A DNA stretch of 64,000 nt. Source: Rothia mucilaginosa (lineage in GTDB: Bacteria > Actinomycetota > Actinomycetes > Actinomycetales > Micrococcaceae). The stretch is taken from contig NZ_CABFLY010000007.1 in the NCBI RefSeq assembly GCF_901875305.1, positions 60,102-124,101 of the forward strand. The letters are read 5' to 3'. Every line of letters begins with the position of its first letter. Position 1 is the stretch's first letter. Below, one piece after another: positions 25,867 to 33,395 of this stretch. A program made the translations under genes and the position numbers. Under the pieces are notes generated by a model that saw nothing but the letters and a program-made list of their open reading frames with translations, was not told where the DNA came from and searched no databases.

Positions 25867-26664
25867 CTACTGCTGCGGACTCTGCTGCGGCGGTTCCGAA
25901 GACTCGGGCTTCTTCACGAACGGAACGAACAGCAGAGTCAGTAGCACACCGCCCACAAAGCCTCCCGCGTGGCATGCGTGGGAGATATTTGACGGCGTCA
26001 AAAGACTGTAGATAACGTTCGCCGCGGTGATGAGGGCAAATACGCGGGCGGTGTCCTTCTGCTTCATGATGATCAGCAAGGTCATGAACGAACCCATGAG
26101 ACCAAAAATACCTCCGGAGGCACCCACCACGCTGGTTCCAGGAGCCAATACATACACGCCGAAGGCTCCAAAGACGATTGAGCCCAGATACACGACAAGG
26201 AACTTCCAGCGACCCATCATGCGTTCAAGGGACACACCGTAGATAAACAGGTTAATCATGTTCCACACCAGGTGCATCGGGTCATTTTGTGCGTGCAGAA
26301 AACCGTAGCTGATGATGCGGTAGTACTCGCCGTGCTGGACGTAGGGCCACCAGATGGCGCCATGTTTAACCACCCATTGGTTGGGGATGATCTGTTGCAG
26401 ACCGTAAATCGCAGCGGTTATCAAAATGAGCGTGTACGTAAGGTACCAGTGACGGGCAATAAAGGAGCCCTTAGGCTTTGAGGTGCCTCCGTTGAGCTCA
26501 CGGTAGCATTCGGGGCAGACTGTACCGGCTCCCTGGTTCACCTGACATTCGCCGCAGATCGCCCGGTTGCATCGCCCGCACCGGGTATAGCTGGCGCGGG
26601 TGGGGTGGTTGGCGCAGACCGTGGGGGTCTGCCCGTAGCCGGAGTAGTTGGGATAATTCTCCAC
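25867..26664 (-). CDS. rhomboid family intramembrane serine protease
   Basis: A 265-residue rhomboid. A cytosolic zinc-finger-like region at residues 17-53 (CANHPTR...CGRCNRAICGEC...CPEC) precedes six or seven helices. The catalytic serine is S183 in VVGASGGIFG and the partner histidine H232 in SHACHAGGFVGG. It cleaves membrane proteins within the bilayer; substrates are unknown. It lies close to ppiA as in related actinobacteria, here downstream of it on the same strand. Confidence 0.93.
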   Translation of the reverse strand: MENYPNYSGYGQTPTVCANHPTRASYTRCGRCNRAICGECQVNQGAGTVCPECYRELNGGTSKPKGSFIARHWYLTYTLILITAAIYGLQQIIPNQWVVKHGAIWWPYVQHGEYYRIISYGFLHAQNDPMHLVWNMINLFIYGVSLERMMGRWKFLVVYLGSIVFGAFGVYVLAPGTSVVGASGGIFGLMGSFMTLLIIMKQKDTARVFALITAANVIYSLLTPSNISHACHAGGFVGGVLLTLLFVPFVKKPESSEPPQQSPQQ

Positions 26665-26722
26665 TGAATCTCCAAAGATTGTTGTGCCGGATGGTTCAGA
26701 ACGGTGTACAGGCCTATAAGTG

Positions 26723-26757
26723 CAGGGGCCCGCCGGAAGAATCCTGGCGGGCCCCTG
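26723..26757 (-). terminator. terminator between ppiA and rhomboid gene
   Basis: CAGGGGCCCGCC and GGCGGGCCCCTG around an 11-nt loop. No T-run, but long GC stem. Confidence 0.75.
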
Positions 26758-26818
26758 GAACTATATGTGCTTTCTCTGCACTTTAGGTAGAACGCTCCAC
26801 GAGCCTTCTGAAGGCGTT

Positions 26819-27346
26819 TTAGAGCTTCTCGACGTCAATCGAGGAGATGACGACGTCCTTGACCGGGCGGTCCTGGAAGCCGGTCTCAACGCTCTCAATA
26901 GCGTCAACGACCTTCTTGGATGCCTCGTCAGCGACCTCACCGAAGATGGTGTGGCGGCCGTTCAGCCAGGGGGTCTCAACGGTGGTGATGAAGAACTGGG
27001 AACCGTTGGTACCGGGGCCGGCGTTAGCCATTGCCAGCAGGTAGGGCTTGGAGAAGGAGAGCTCGGGGTGAATCTCGTCCTTGAACTGGTAGCCGGGGCC
27101 GCCAACACCCATGCCCAAGGGGTCACCACCCTGAATCATGAAGTCCTTGATGATGCGGTGGAACACGACGTCCTTGTACAGGGGAGTGTTCATGATTTCA
27201 CCGGTGCGGGGGTGCTTCCACTGGCGGGAGCCATCGGCCAGGCCGATGAAGTTCTCGACAGTCAGGGGTGCGTGGTTACCGAACAGGTTCACGACGATGT
27301 CACCGTAGTTGGTGTGGATAGTTGCCTTAGCAGTTGCATTAGTCAT
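26819..27346 (-). CDS. ppiA: peptidyl-prolyl cis-trans isomerase (cyclophilin)
   Basis: A 175-residue cyclophilin with the family motifs FHRIIKDFMIQGGDP, GTNGSQFFITT and the WLNGRHTIFGEV stretch, which carry the Arg, Gln, Phe and Trp of the active site. It has no signal peptide and works in the cytoplasm on protein folding. Start is the ATG at 27346; an upstream GTG at 27376 would add ten residues. Gene order beside gyrA, tRNA-Ile and tRNA-Ala is a conserved actinobacterial pattern. Confidence 0.93.
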   Translation of the reverse strand: MTNATAKATIHTNYGDIVVNLFGNHAPLTVENFIGLADGSRQWKHPRTGEIMNTPLYKDVVFHRIIKDFMIQGGDPLGMGVGGPGYQFKDEIHPELSFSKPYLLAMANAGPGTNGSQFFITTVETPWLNGRHTIFGEVADEASKKVVDAIESVETGFQDRPVKDVVISSIDVEKL

Positions 27347-27516
27347 GGCTCTATTGTGGCACGGGCTGGCGCTCATTCGCCATACAACGTGTTTTTTCGC
27401 CCCGGGCGCACTGTCGGGCGGGCTTTTTAGGCCGGAATTGAATATCCTGAGAGGTGAACACTACGCGCGTCTCGACGGTTTTGCCGCCGCGGCGCCCAAC
27501 CGATGGAGGTCACCCC

Positions 27517-27852
27517 ATGTTCTGCTGCAAGAAGCGTAAGGCCCGCAAGGCTGCTAAGGCCCAGGCTGTTGTTTCGTCCCTGGCTGCTGTTGAGTCCTCG
27601 CTGGAAGGCAAGACCGCTGAGCTGTTCGCTGAGAAGCTGACCGGTAACAAGAAGGCACTGAAGAAGGCACGTAAGGTCACCGCGAAGACCGTTCGCGCTG
27701 CTGAGAAGGAACTGGCTCGTATTGAGCGTAACGGCGGCAAGCGTCCCCGCAAGGGTCTGGCTTTCCTGGGCCTGGTTGTAGCGCTGGGCGTCGCAGGTGC
27801 CGCCGCCTACAACGCGGCTCGCCCCGTTGAGGACCCTTGGAAGAACGCCTAA
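27517..27852 (+). CDS. small Lys-rich protein with one C-terminal membrane helix
   Basis: A 111-residue protein beginning MFCCKKRKARKAAKA with a double cysteine that could be acylated, then a basic helical region, one predicted transmembrane helix (about 84-98) and a short tail VEDPWKNA. GGAGG just upstream of the ATG at 27517 favours this start over 27454. The D-P-W-containing tail is reminiscent of small actinobacterial membrane proteins encoded near gyrA, such as the DLW-39 family. Function unknown. Confidence 0.75.
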   Translation: MFCCKKRKARKAAKAQAVVSSLAAVESSLEGKTAELFAEKLTGNKKALKKARKVTAKTVRAAEKELARIERNGGKRPRKGLAFLGLVVALGVAGAAAYNAARPVEDPWKNA

Positions 27853-28015
27853 ACATTCTTCTGTCTCAAGCACGTATCTAGCCTCAACGGCCGCTCTCCG
27901 GAGATCCATTCGAAGGGCGGCCGTTTCGCGTGTGCGGGATATACGCGGATGCGCGGCCATGTTCGCGTGCGATGCCGCCTCCGTGCTTCGCCGTAGCGGT
28001 ATCCCGGATATGCAA

Positions 28016-28045
28016 AGGACCCCATGCCTTTCGACATGGGGTCCT
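28016..28045 (-). terminator. terminator of 5S rRNA copy 1
   Basis: AGGACCCCATG and CATGGGGTCCT around an 8-nt loop, right after the 5S gene on the minus strand. Confidence 0.9.
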
Positions 28046-28059
28046 CGGTTCAAAAAATA

Positions 28060-28176
28060 AACCGGCAACGACCTACTCTCCCACACCCACAAAAGTGCAG
28101 TACCATCGGCGCGAAGAGTCTTAGCTTCTGGGTTCGGAATGGGACCAGGCGTTTCCCTCTTGCTGTAATCACCGGA
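28060..28176 (-). rRNA. rrf: 5S ribosomal RNA, copy 1
   Basis: About 117 nt with all 5S hallmarks on the minus strand: terminal helix CCGG...CCGG, GGGAAACGCC, TCCCATTCCGAACCC, AGAAGCTAAGACTCTTC, GCGCCGATGGTACTGC and GGGAGAGTAGGTCG. It lies 3 nt after tRNA-Ala, with no 16S or 23S gene near. Identical to copy 2 at 32165-32281. Ends are estimated from the terminal helix. Confidence 0.93.
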
Positions 28177-28179
28177 AAG

Positions 28180-28252
28180 TGGAGGCGAGGGGACTCGAAC
28201 CCCTAACCCTCTGCTTGCAAAGCAGATGCGCTACCAATTGCGCCACGCCCCC
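28180..28252 (-). tRNA. tRNA-Ala (TGC), copy 1
   Basis: A 73-nt cloverleaf on the minus strand: acceptor GGGGGCG/CGCCTCC, anticodon loop TTTGCAA with TGC, and T-loop GGTTCGAGTCC. CCA is not encoded. Sequence identical to copy 2. Confidence 0.95.
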
Positions 28253-28267
28253 GTGGTGCTTAACCAG

Positions 28268-28295
28268 TCTATACCAGCGATTCGCACATCACCAA
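28268..28295 (-). promoter_or_regulatory. promoter of tRNA-Ala/5S copy 1
   Basis: Minus-strand -35 TTGGTG (28290-28295) and -10 TATAGA (28268-28273) with a 16-bp spacer, 15 bp upstream of the tRNA. The tRNA-Ile promoter at 32612-32640 has the same -35 hexamer and an almost equal -10. Confidence 0.65.
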
Positions 28296-28369
28296 ATCCT
28301 CACGGAAATTTTTTTCGTAAGACCCGTCACAGCACTGCTTACCATCTTTCAGAAAAGGGGCAGGTCGCA

Positions 28370-29500
28370 TTACGACCCCTTGATAACCTCACCGGGCATG
28401 CTGGCCTCACGCTTAGACACCGCGCTCAGCGGCCCCGACTGCTCCTTCAGGTAACGGCGCATAGCTTCCTTTAGCTTCTCCCTCACCTGCTCATCCTTCG
28501 ATGAAGGGGCCTTAAACCCCAGGCTAAGAGCATCATTCCGTCCATCCGTCGGATATTCTTGACGAGCATTCCACGTAAGTGTGAAAGCTGTCAGGAGACT
28601 CAAATCAGCGGGCGTAACCGCCTTGTCTAGAGCATCGGCGGCTACCGCCACTCGGGCAGCCTCCGCAACACTAACAGCAATCTTCGTTTCAGCCCCCGAA
28701 GGTACCCTCACCGCCTTGGAGAGCGCAATCCGAGCGTAGAGCCGCACCTGTTTCACCCGGTCCTCTGAGGCACCCAGATGACCGAAGGCTCGGAAACGGC
28801 GGGCCACGTCAGCATACTCGCCTTCTTCGATAACTGCAGCCAGGCGTAGCTCATCCGCCAGGGCAACACCCTGGGTATAGTCCGCGTTGGTTCCCAGAGC
28901 CGCGGATGCATTAAGAAGCTTGAGCCACTGCTCCCGATCAAGAGTGGCCGAGTCGTTCACACGCAACGGCGGAACAGGGGTATCAGCTCGCTGACCACGC
29001 CCTTGCGGGTCATTAAACGGGTCTACACCACCGTAGGTAACGCTCAGACGCTGTATTGAGCCGTAAACCGATAATTGGGTCAGCGCCTCCGCAGCAGCCG
29101 GCAAATCCGCCTGCGCGGCTTCCGTGAGCGCCAGGGAGCCCACCAATCGCAGGTTCTGCTCTTTCTTCTCTTTGCCCACATTGATGCGCCCCAGCGATTC
29201 AATACGCAAATAGCGGGTATCAATCTTTTCCCGCACTCGATGCTCACGGCGGGCCAGTAGCTTCTCCACAGAAACCGTAGCTGCGGCATCCTCGCCCAAG
29301 AGGCCGGTGGCTGCAATGCGCGGTGCCGTTGCGATTAGCCCACCCGCCAGAATAACGCCTCCAGTCAACAGCAGGGAGCGGCGGGGAACCACCAGGTTGC
29401 GCCCATGCCGCTTTGCGGCGTCCCCTACGGCCGCGAAGCGGCCTCGCGTGCCGGTAGATTTTTCAGGATGCTGAGATTCAGGAACCTGCGAAGAAGACAT
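28370..29500 (-). CDS. exported or membrane-anchored hypothetical protein
   Basis: A 376-residue protein with a basic N-terminus followed by one hydrophobic helix (about 43-62, SLLLTGGVILAGGLIA), consistent with a signal anchor, then an Ala/Leu-rich, mostly helical extracytoplasmic domain. No known domain recognised. It is the only gene between tRNA-Ala/5S copy 1 and the pitA operon terminator, and lies inside the segment flanked by the two identical tRNA-Ala/5S units. Confidence 0.7.
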   Translation of the reverse strand: MSSSQVPESQHPEKSTGTRGRFAAVGDAAKRHGRNLVVPRRSLLLTGGVILAGGLIATAPRIAATGLLGEDAAATVSVEKLLARREHRVREKIDTRYLRIESLGRINVGKEKKEQNLRLVGSLALTEAAQADLPAAAEALTQLSVYGSIQRLSVTYGGVDPFNDPQGRGQRADTPVPPLRVNDSATLDREQWLKLLNASAALGTNADYTQGVALADELRLAAVIEEGEYADVARRFRAFGHLGASEDRVKQVRLYARIALSKAVRVPSGAETKIAVSVAEAARVAVAADALDKAVTPADLSLLTAFTLTWNARQEYPTDGRNDALSLGFKAPSSKDEQVREKLKEAMRRYLKEQSGPLSAVSKREASMPGEVIKGS

Positions 29501-29615
29501 TGGGCCTCCAAAGGTGAGCGGCGGTCAAAAACCACCCAGAGTGAGAGATAGTGGAGTAAGAATACACCGATTAGGCACCAAGATTGCGGACCCTCACTTG
29601 AGAGCCTCAACATAG

Positions 29616-29656
29616 AAGAGGCCTACGGTGCGAAATACTCGCCCCGTAGGCCTCTT
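29616..29656 (-). terminator. terminator of the pitA operon
   Basis: Perfect 13-bp inverted repeat (AAGAGGCCTACGG at 29616-29628, complement at 29644-29656), about 28 bp after the DUF3349 stop on the minus strand. Confidence 0.9.
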
Positions 29657-29684
29657 GGTTGTCTATTCAGCCAACCCTCGAATT

Positions 29685-30131
29685 TTAGTCATCCGACCCA
29701 GCGGTTTGCGGTGATGCAACATTCGCCGACTCAGCAGCCAGCTCCGCGATGCGGATTTCACCGGTGGTCGGATCCTCGTACGGCACGTACTCCGTACGAC
29801 CGGCAGGCTCAGCATCCTCATTCACGTGATTCTCCGCAATCAGGAAGCCGTGTGCGCCAAGAATTTTAGCTACTCGGTCAATATCCTGCGGGGTCGGAGT
29901 GTGGTCAACCACGCGACGAATATACTCGTTGATTCGCTGGTCACTCACATACGCCTCACCACGAGCGGCACGGGACTGCATGAGCTGGCGGACCACTTCC
30001 TGCAACTGCTCATCCGTCAGACGCATCTTCAGGATGGCCATCACGGCGGCACGGTCCTGAACAGGGACGTCCTTGGGATACCCAACGCTCAGCCAGTCGA
30101 TTACTCGAGAGATGATGCCCTTATCAGGCAT
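29685..30131 (-). CDS. DUF3349 family protein
   Basis: A 148-residue protein starting MPDKGIISRVIDWLSVGYPKDVP, with LKMRLTDEQLQEVV, matching the actinobacterial DUF3349 family whose fold is a small helical bundle. The gene order pitA, small membrane protein, DUF3349 is the same as Rv0545c-Rv0544c-Rv0543c in Mycobacterium tuberculosis, supporting one transcript. Function unknown; a link to phosphate uptake follows from context only. Confidence 0.82.
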   Translation of the reverse strand: MPDKGIISRVIDWLSVGYPKDVPVQDRAAVMAILKMRLTDEQLQEVVRQLMQSRAARGEAYVSDQRINEYIRRVVDHTPTPQDIDRVAKILGAHGFLIAENHVNEDAEPAGRTEYVPYEDPTTGEIRIAELAAESANVASPQTAGSDD

Positions 30132-30184
30132 TGAGCCCCTCCTTCGATACTGTCATCATCATATTCACTGTGTGTTTCACGGTT

Positions 30185-30490
30185 CTAGTGACCTCCACCG
30201 GTGACGCCGAAAATATTCCAGCCGAACGTGTGGTGAATAAAGTCCTTAGCAACCCAGAGAATGGCGATGATTACGATTGCTACGATGATAGCAAAAACAA
30301 CCCCAGCGGCAATCTTAGCCACCGTACTCGGCGGCTCAATCTCCACCAACTGACCATCCGCCGTGTACTCAGTGCGGCCCGCTACAAAGCGGAGACCGAG
30401 CGCATACAGCGCCGGAAGACCCGCACCAAAGAAGAGACCGGCCATGAGTACCGGAATAATCTTGTTCACGATATCCAACAGATATGCCAT
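30185..30490 (-). CDS. small membrane protein of the pitA operon
   Basis: A 101-residue protein with two hydrophobic helices (about 9-33 and 58-82) separated by a polar segment with YTADGQLVEIEPP. It starts 4 bp after pitA ends. It occupies the place of Rv0544c in M. tuberculosis. It may assist the transporter; no family motif was identified. Confidence 0.75.
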   Translation of the reverse strand: MAYLLDIVNKIIPVLMAGLFFGAGLPALYALGLRFVAGRTEYTADGQLVEIEPPSTVAKIAAGVVFAIIVAIVIIAILWVAKDFIHHTFGWNIFGVTGGGH

Positions 30491-30493
30491 GGC

Positions 30494-31744
30494 TTACGAA
30501 CCTGCCTTCTCAGTAGCAAGAGTCTGATCAGCGGATGTCTCAGCGCCGGTGACTGCGGCGCCTTCCTTCTCATCCCAGTCGCCGGCCACATTCGAGGCGT
30601 CAATGTTGTCCTTCTGGGAATGGCGCCACATCCAGAAGCAGAAGATAACCAGCAGAGCAAATACGGTCATCTCACCCACGAACTGGGTGCCGGTCAGCTT
30701 ATTCATACCAGTACCAATCAGCCAGGTCAGAGCACCCACAATTGCGGCAGCAGGCAGAGTAATCAACCAAGCGACCACCATACGACCCGCCACGGACCAG
30801 CGCACCTCGGCGCCCTTTCGACCCAGGCCACTACCCAGAATCGAACCGGAGGCCACGTGGGTGGTGGACAGCGCCATACCAAAGTGCGAAGAAGTCAGGA
30901 TAATCGCGGCGGAGGCACCATCTGCGGCCACACCCTGCGGAGTATCTACCTCAACGATGCCCTTGCCCAGGGTGCGAATAATACGCCAGCCTCCCAAGTA
31001 GGTTCCCAAAGCAATAGCGAGTGCACAGGCTGCCTTCACCCACAGGGGAATAGCGTCATCGCTCTTCAGAGAACCCGAAGCCACCAAAGCCAAGAAAATC
31101 ACGCCCATGGTCTTCTGCGCATCGTTCGTACCGTGCGCCAGAGACATCAGGGATGCGGTAGCCACCTGACCCTTGCGGAAGCCGCTGTGCTTGCGCTCAT
31201 CAGCAACCGGAGCCGCGATACGGTACACCAGCCAGGTGCCGGTTGCCGACACGATTGCAGCAATGACGGGGGAGAGAACCGCAGGAACAATAATCTTGGA
31301 GAGCACACCCATCCACTGCACACCATCAAAACCGATGGCCACCAGGGCGGAACCAATCAGGCCGCCAAAAAGTGCGTGTGACGAAGAGGATGGCAGGCCC
31401 AGCAACCAAGTCAGCACGTTCCAGAGGATGCCACCCACCAGGCCGGTAAAGACAATCAGCATCAGTGCTGAGCCGTTCGATGTCACATCGATACGGTCCA
31501 GGTTCACAATGCCATTACCGACCGAGCGAGCCACCTCAACAGAGAGGAAGGCACCCACCAGGTTCAGGGATGCGGAGAGAGCCACGGCTGTCTTCGGCTT
31601 CAACGCGCCGGTAGCGATAGACGTAGCCATCGCGTTACCGGTATCGTGAAAGCCATTCGTAAAGTCGAAGGCGAGCGCGGTCAGCACCACGATCACGAGA
31701 ATAATGAGTTCTGTAGTCACAAGAAAATTATCTGTCGCTTCCAC
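30494..31744 (-). CDS. pitA: PiT family inorganic phosphate transporter
   Basis: A 416-residue transporter with the two inverted PiT halves. The first signature is FDFTNGFHDTGNAMAT (26-41) and the second SLMSLAHGTNDAQKTMG in the middle. About ten to twelve helices. It takes up phosphate, probably as a metal-phosphate complex with protons. The annotated GTG start at 31744 lacks a good binding site; an in-frame GTG at 31720 is an alternative. Confidence 0.92.
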   Translation of the reverse strand: MEATDNFLVTTELIILVIVVLTALAFDFTNGFHDTGNAMATSIATGALKPKTAVALSASLNLVGAFLSVEVARSVGNGIVNLDRIDVTSNGSALMLIVFTGLVGGILWNVLTWLLGLPSSSSHALFGGLIGSALVAIGFDGVQWMGVLSKIIVPAVLSPVIAAIVSATGTWLVYRIAAPVADERKHSGFRKGQVATASLMSLAHGTNDAQKTMGVIFLALVASGSLKSDDAIPLWVKAACALAIALGTYLGGWRIIRTLGKGIVEVDTPQGVAADGASAAIILTSSHFGMALSTTHVASGSILGSGLGRKGAEVRWSVAGRMVVAWLITLPAAAIVGALTWLIGTGMNKLTGTQFVGEMTVFALLVIFCFWMWRHSQKDNIDASNVAGDWDEKEGAAVTGAETSADQTLATEKAGS

Positions 31745-32122
31745 AAAAATCGAAAGTATTCGGTTTTAACACGAAATAACACGCAAACCCACACGATTGG
31801 GTGCGTGTTTTATGGACTTATTCATTTACCACCCCAAAAAACCCGCTATCACTAGGCAAAAACGGTGCACCCGCCAGCATCATTAAGTTGTTTTATGTGG
31901 ATTCTCTGCCAGACCGGGACGACGAGCGGCATACCGCATACCAAGTGCCGAGGTGAGTTCATCTAGTGTTCACTTTCAGGCAGTTCCCAGATTTCTATTT
32001 GTGATGCGCGTCTATTACCCGCCTCGCATCCGTGCCCCATCGAGTATTTACCCCCTCCCCCTCACCACCCACCATTCAGCTCCACGACTGGCACAGTAGA
32101 CACACCGGCAGCACATACAACA
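31745..32122. other. pitA upstream region with leader hairpin
   Basis: The 378-bp gap between pitA and the 5S terminator. A hairpin formed by AACACGCA and its partner TGCGTGTT, extended inward by ACCC/GGGT (31778-31809), lies 34 bp before pitA, and on the minus strand CGTGTTA occurs twice with a 10-bp period at its edge. These may control pitA in response to phosphate. No gene seen in the rest. Confidence 0.4.
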
Positions 32123-32154
32123 AAAGACCCCGTATCTTTCGATACGGGGTCTTC
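32123..32154 (-). terminator. terminator of 5S rRNA copy 2
   Basis: AAGACCCCGTATC and GATACGGGGTCTT around TTTC, just after the 5S gene. It differs in sequence from the copy 1 terminator. Confidence 0.92.
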
Positions 32155-32164
32155 TTCAAAAATA

Positions 32165-32281
32165 AACCGGCAACGACCTACTCTCCCACACCCACAAAAG
32201 TGCAGTACCATCGGCGCGAAGAGTCTTAGCTTCTGGGTTCGGAATGGGACCAGGCGTTTCCCTCTTGCTGTAATCACCGGA
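32165..32281 (-). rRNA. rrf: 5S ribosomal RNA, copy 2
   Basis: Identical in sequence to copy 1 at 28060-28176 over the whole gene, 3 nt after tRNA-Ala copy 2. No 16S or 23S gene in the window. The preceding unit is tRNA-Ile, a small ORF, then tRNA-Ala. Confidence 0.93.
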
Positions 32282-32284
32282 AAG

Positions 32285-32357
32285 TGGAGGCGAGGGGACT
32301 CGAACCCCTAACCCTCTGCTTGCAAAGCAGATGCGCTACCAATTGCGCCACGCCCCC
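32285..32357 (-). tRNA. tRNA-Ala (TGC), copy 2
   Basis: A 73-nt tRNA identical to copy 1 at 28180-28252. In many actinobacteria a tRNA-Ile/tRNA-Ala pair follows gyrA, as here. Confidence 0.95.
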
Positions 32358-32377
32358 GCTTCAGCGGAAACCACTGT

Positions 32378-32479
32378 TTAGTTATTCTTCCAGGCCTTAG
32401 CAACCTCGTCATTCTGGCGCTTTACCAGCACCATCACGACAACACTTGAAAGCGCAATCATCAGAAAAACCTTCTTCAT
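32378..32479 (-). CDS. 33-residue membrane protein, DLW-39-like
   Basis: A short ORF between tRNA-Ile and tRNA-Ala, starting with ATG at 32479 behind AAAGG. It begins MKKVFLMIALSSVVVMVLV, a single membrane helix, and ends with a short polar tail containing AKAWKNN. Position next to tRNA-Ile and gyrA and the single-helix MKK start fit the DLW-39 family of actinobacterial mini-proteins. Function unknown. The tail is shorter than usual and the DLW motif is replaced by KAW. Confidence 0.7.
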   Translation of the reverse strand: MKKVFLMIALSSVVVMVLVKRQNDEVAKAWKNN

Positions 32480-32501
32480 TTCTGCCTTTCACAGTGTGGA
32501 G

Positions 32502-32575
32502 TGGGCGTACCAAGAATCGAACTTGGGACCTCTTCGTTATCAGCGAAGCGCTCTAACCGTCTGAGCTATACGCCC
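32502..32575 (-). tRNA. tRNA-Ile (GAT)
   Basis: A 74-nt cloverleaf on the minus strand: acceptor GGGCGTA with TACGCCC, anticodon loop CTGATAA with GAT, T-loop GTTCGATTC. CCA not encoded. Confidence 0.95.
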
Positions 32576-32611
32576 TCCCTCTGCGGAATTCCTTCCGTAG
32601 AACGAGATATA

Positions 32612-32640
32612 ACTATACAGGTGTTTGGCGGGAACACCAA
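32612..32640 (-). promoter_or_regulatory. promoter of tRNA-Ile
   Basis: Minus-strand -35 TTGGTG (32635-32640) and -10 TATAGT (32612-32617) with a 17-bp spacer, about 37 bp upstream of tRNA-Ile. The match to the copy 1 tRNA-Ala promoter suggests a common stable-RNA promoter type. Confidence 0.7.
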
Positions 32641-32743
32641 ATCAAAATGATATGTTATGCATCACATATATGTGAGGGGGTTCCACATCAAGGCGAACCG
32701 TACCACCCACAACCCCGCAGAGCACGGAAAATAGCACAAAAAA

Positions 32744-32779
32744 GGGCGGCACCGCCTCCGCACGGAGACGATACCGCCC
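32744..32779 (-). terminator. terminator after gyrA-DUF3566
   Basis: GGGCGG and CCGCCC arms with a GCCTCCG/CGGAGAC inner helix, followed on the minus strand by a six-T run. Confidence 0.88.
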
Positions 32780-32804
32780 AATTCAAACTCATAGTCGAGC
32801 GTTC

Positions 32805-33395
32805 TTAAGACTCGTCGCTCAGAGTCAAAGTCACACCGCCCACCAGCTTTGCAGCCAGGTTATACAGAATAGCGGCAATCATACCCAACAGAGTGAAAAC
32901 CACAGTGTTCACCACAGCAAAAATCGTGGTTACCAAAGCCACCTGACCCAGCGAAATCATCTGCGAAATATCCACAGTGGTCGAACCGGTACCCAGCGAA
33001 CTAATCAGCTGGTTCACACCAGCAAAAGCACCCGAAGCCTGCAGGAACAACCACAGAATCACCGAAGCCACAACAGTCACAATACCCAGAGCAATCGACA
33101 GCAAGAAGATCAGCTTCGCCACCGACCAGGTATCAACCTTCTGCACCACCAAACGTGCGCGACGAATCTTCGAACGAGGCGCAGGGCGAACCAGCTGACG
33201 ACGCGAACCCGTCGGACGCTTAGCATTCACCGGACGCTTGCCGGCAGGACGCTTAGCGGCACCGGGACGGGCCTGACCCGAACGTGCCTGAGCGGGACGG
33301 CGGGCACCAGACTTAGGGGCCCCCTTCTTAGACGCACCAGCTGCTGCCGAACGCTGCGCTGACGCGGAAGAGGAGCTCGCGGAAGTGCTGCTCAT
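32805..33395 (-). CDS. DUF3566 domain membrane protein (Rv0007-like)
   Basis: A 196-residue protein with a long Ala/Arg/Lys/Pro-rich disordered N-terminus (about 1-75) and a C-terminal DUF3566 domain with two helices (about 95-120 and 155-180), the region between containing DISQMISLGQVAL. It begins inside the gyrA stop codon (TAATG), so it is translationally coupled to gyrA. The synteny matches Rv0007 of M. tuberculosis. Function is not established. Confidence 0.88.
   Translation of the reverse strand: MSSTSASSSSASAQRSAAAGASKKGAPKSGARRPAQARSGQARPGAAKRPAGKRPVNAKRPTGSRRQLVRPAPRSKIRRARLVVQKVDTWSVAKLIFLLSIALGIVTVVASVILWLFLQASGAFAGVNQLISSLGTGSTTVDISQMISLGQVALVTTIFAVVNTVVFTLLGMIAAILYNLAAKLVGGVTLTLSDES

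Noticed and set aside
28060..32575. Complete rRNA operon near the 5S genes
   Set aside because: Only 5S, tRNA-Ala and tRNA-Ile are present; the intervening DNA codes for proteins and no 16S or 23S sequence was seen.
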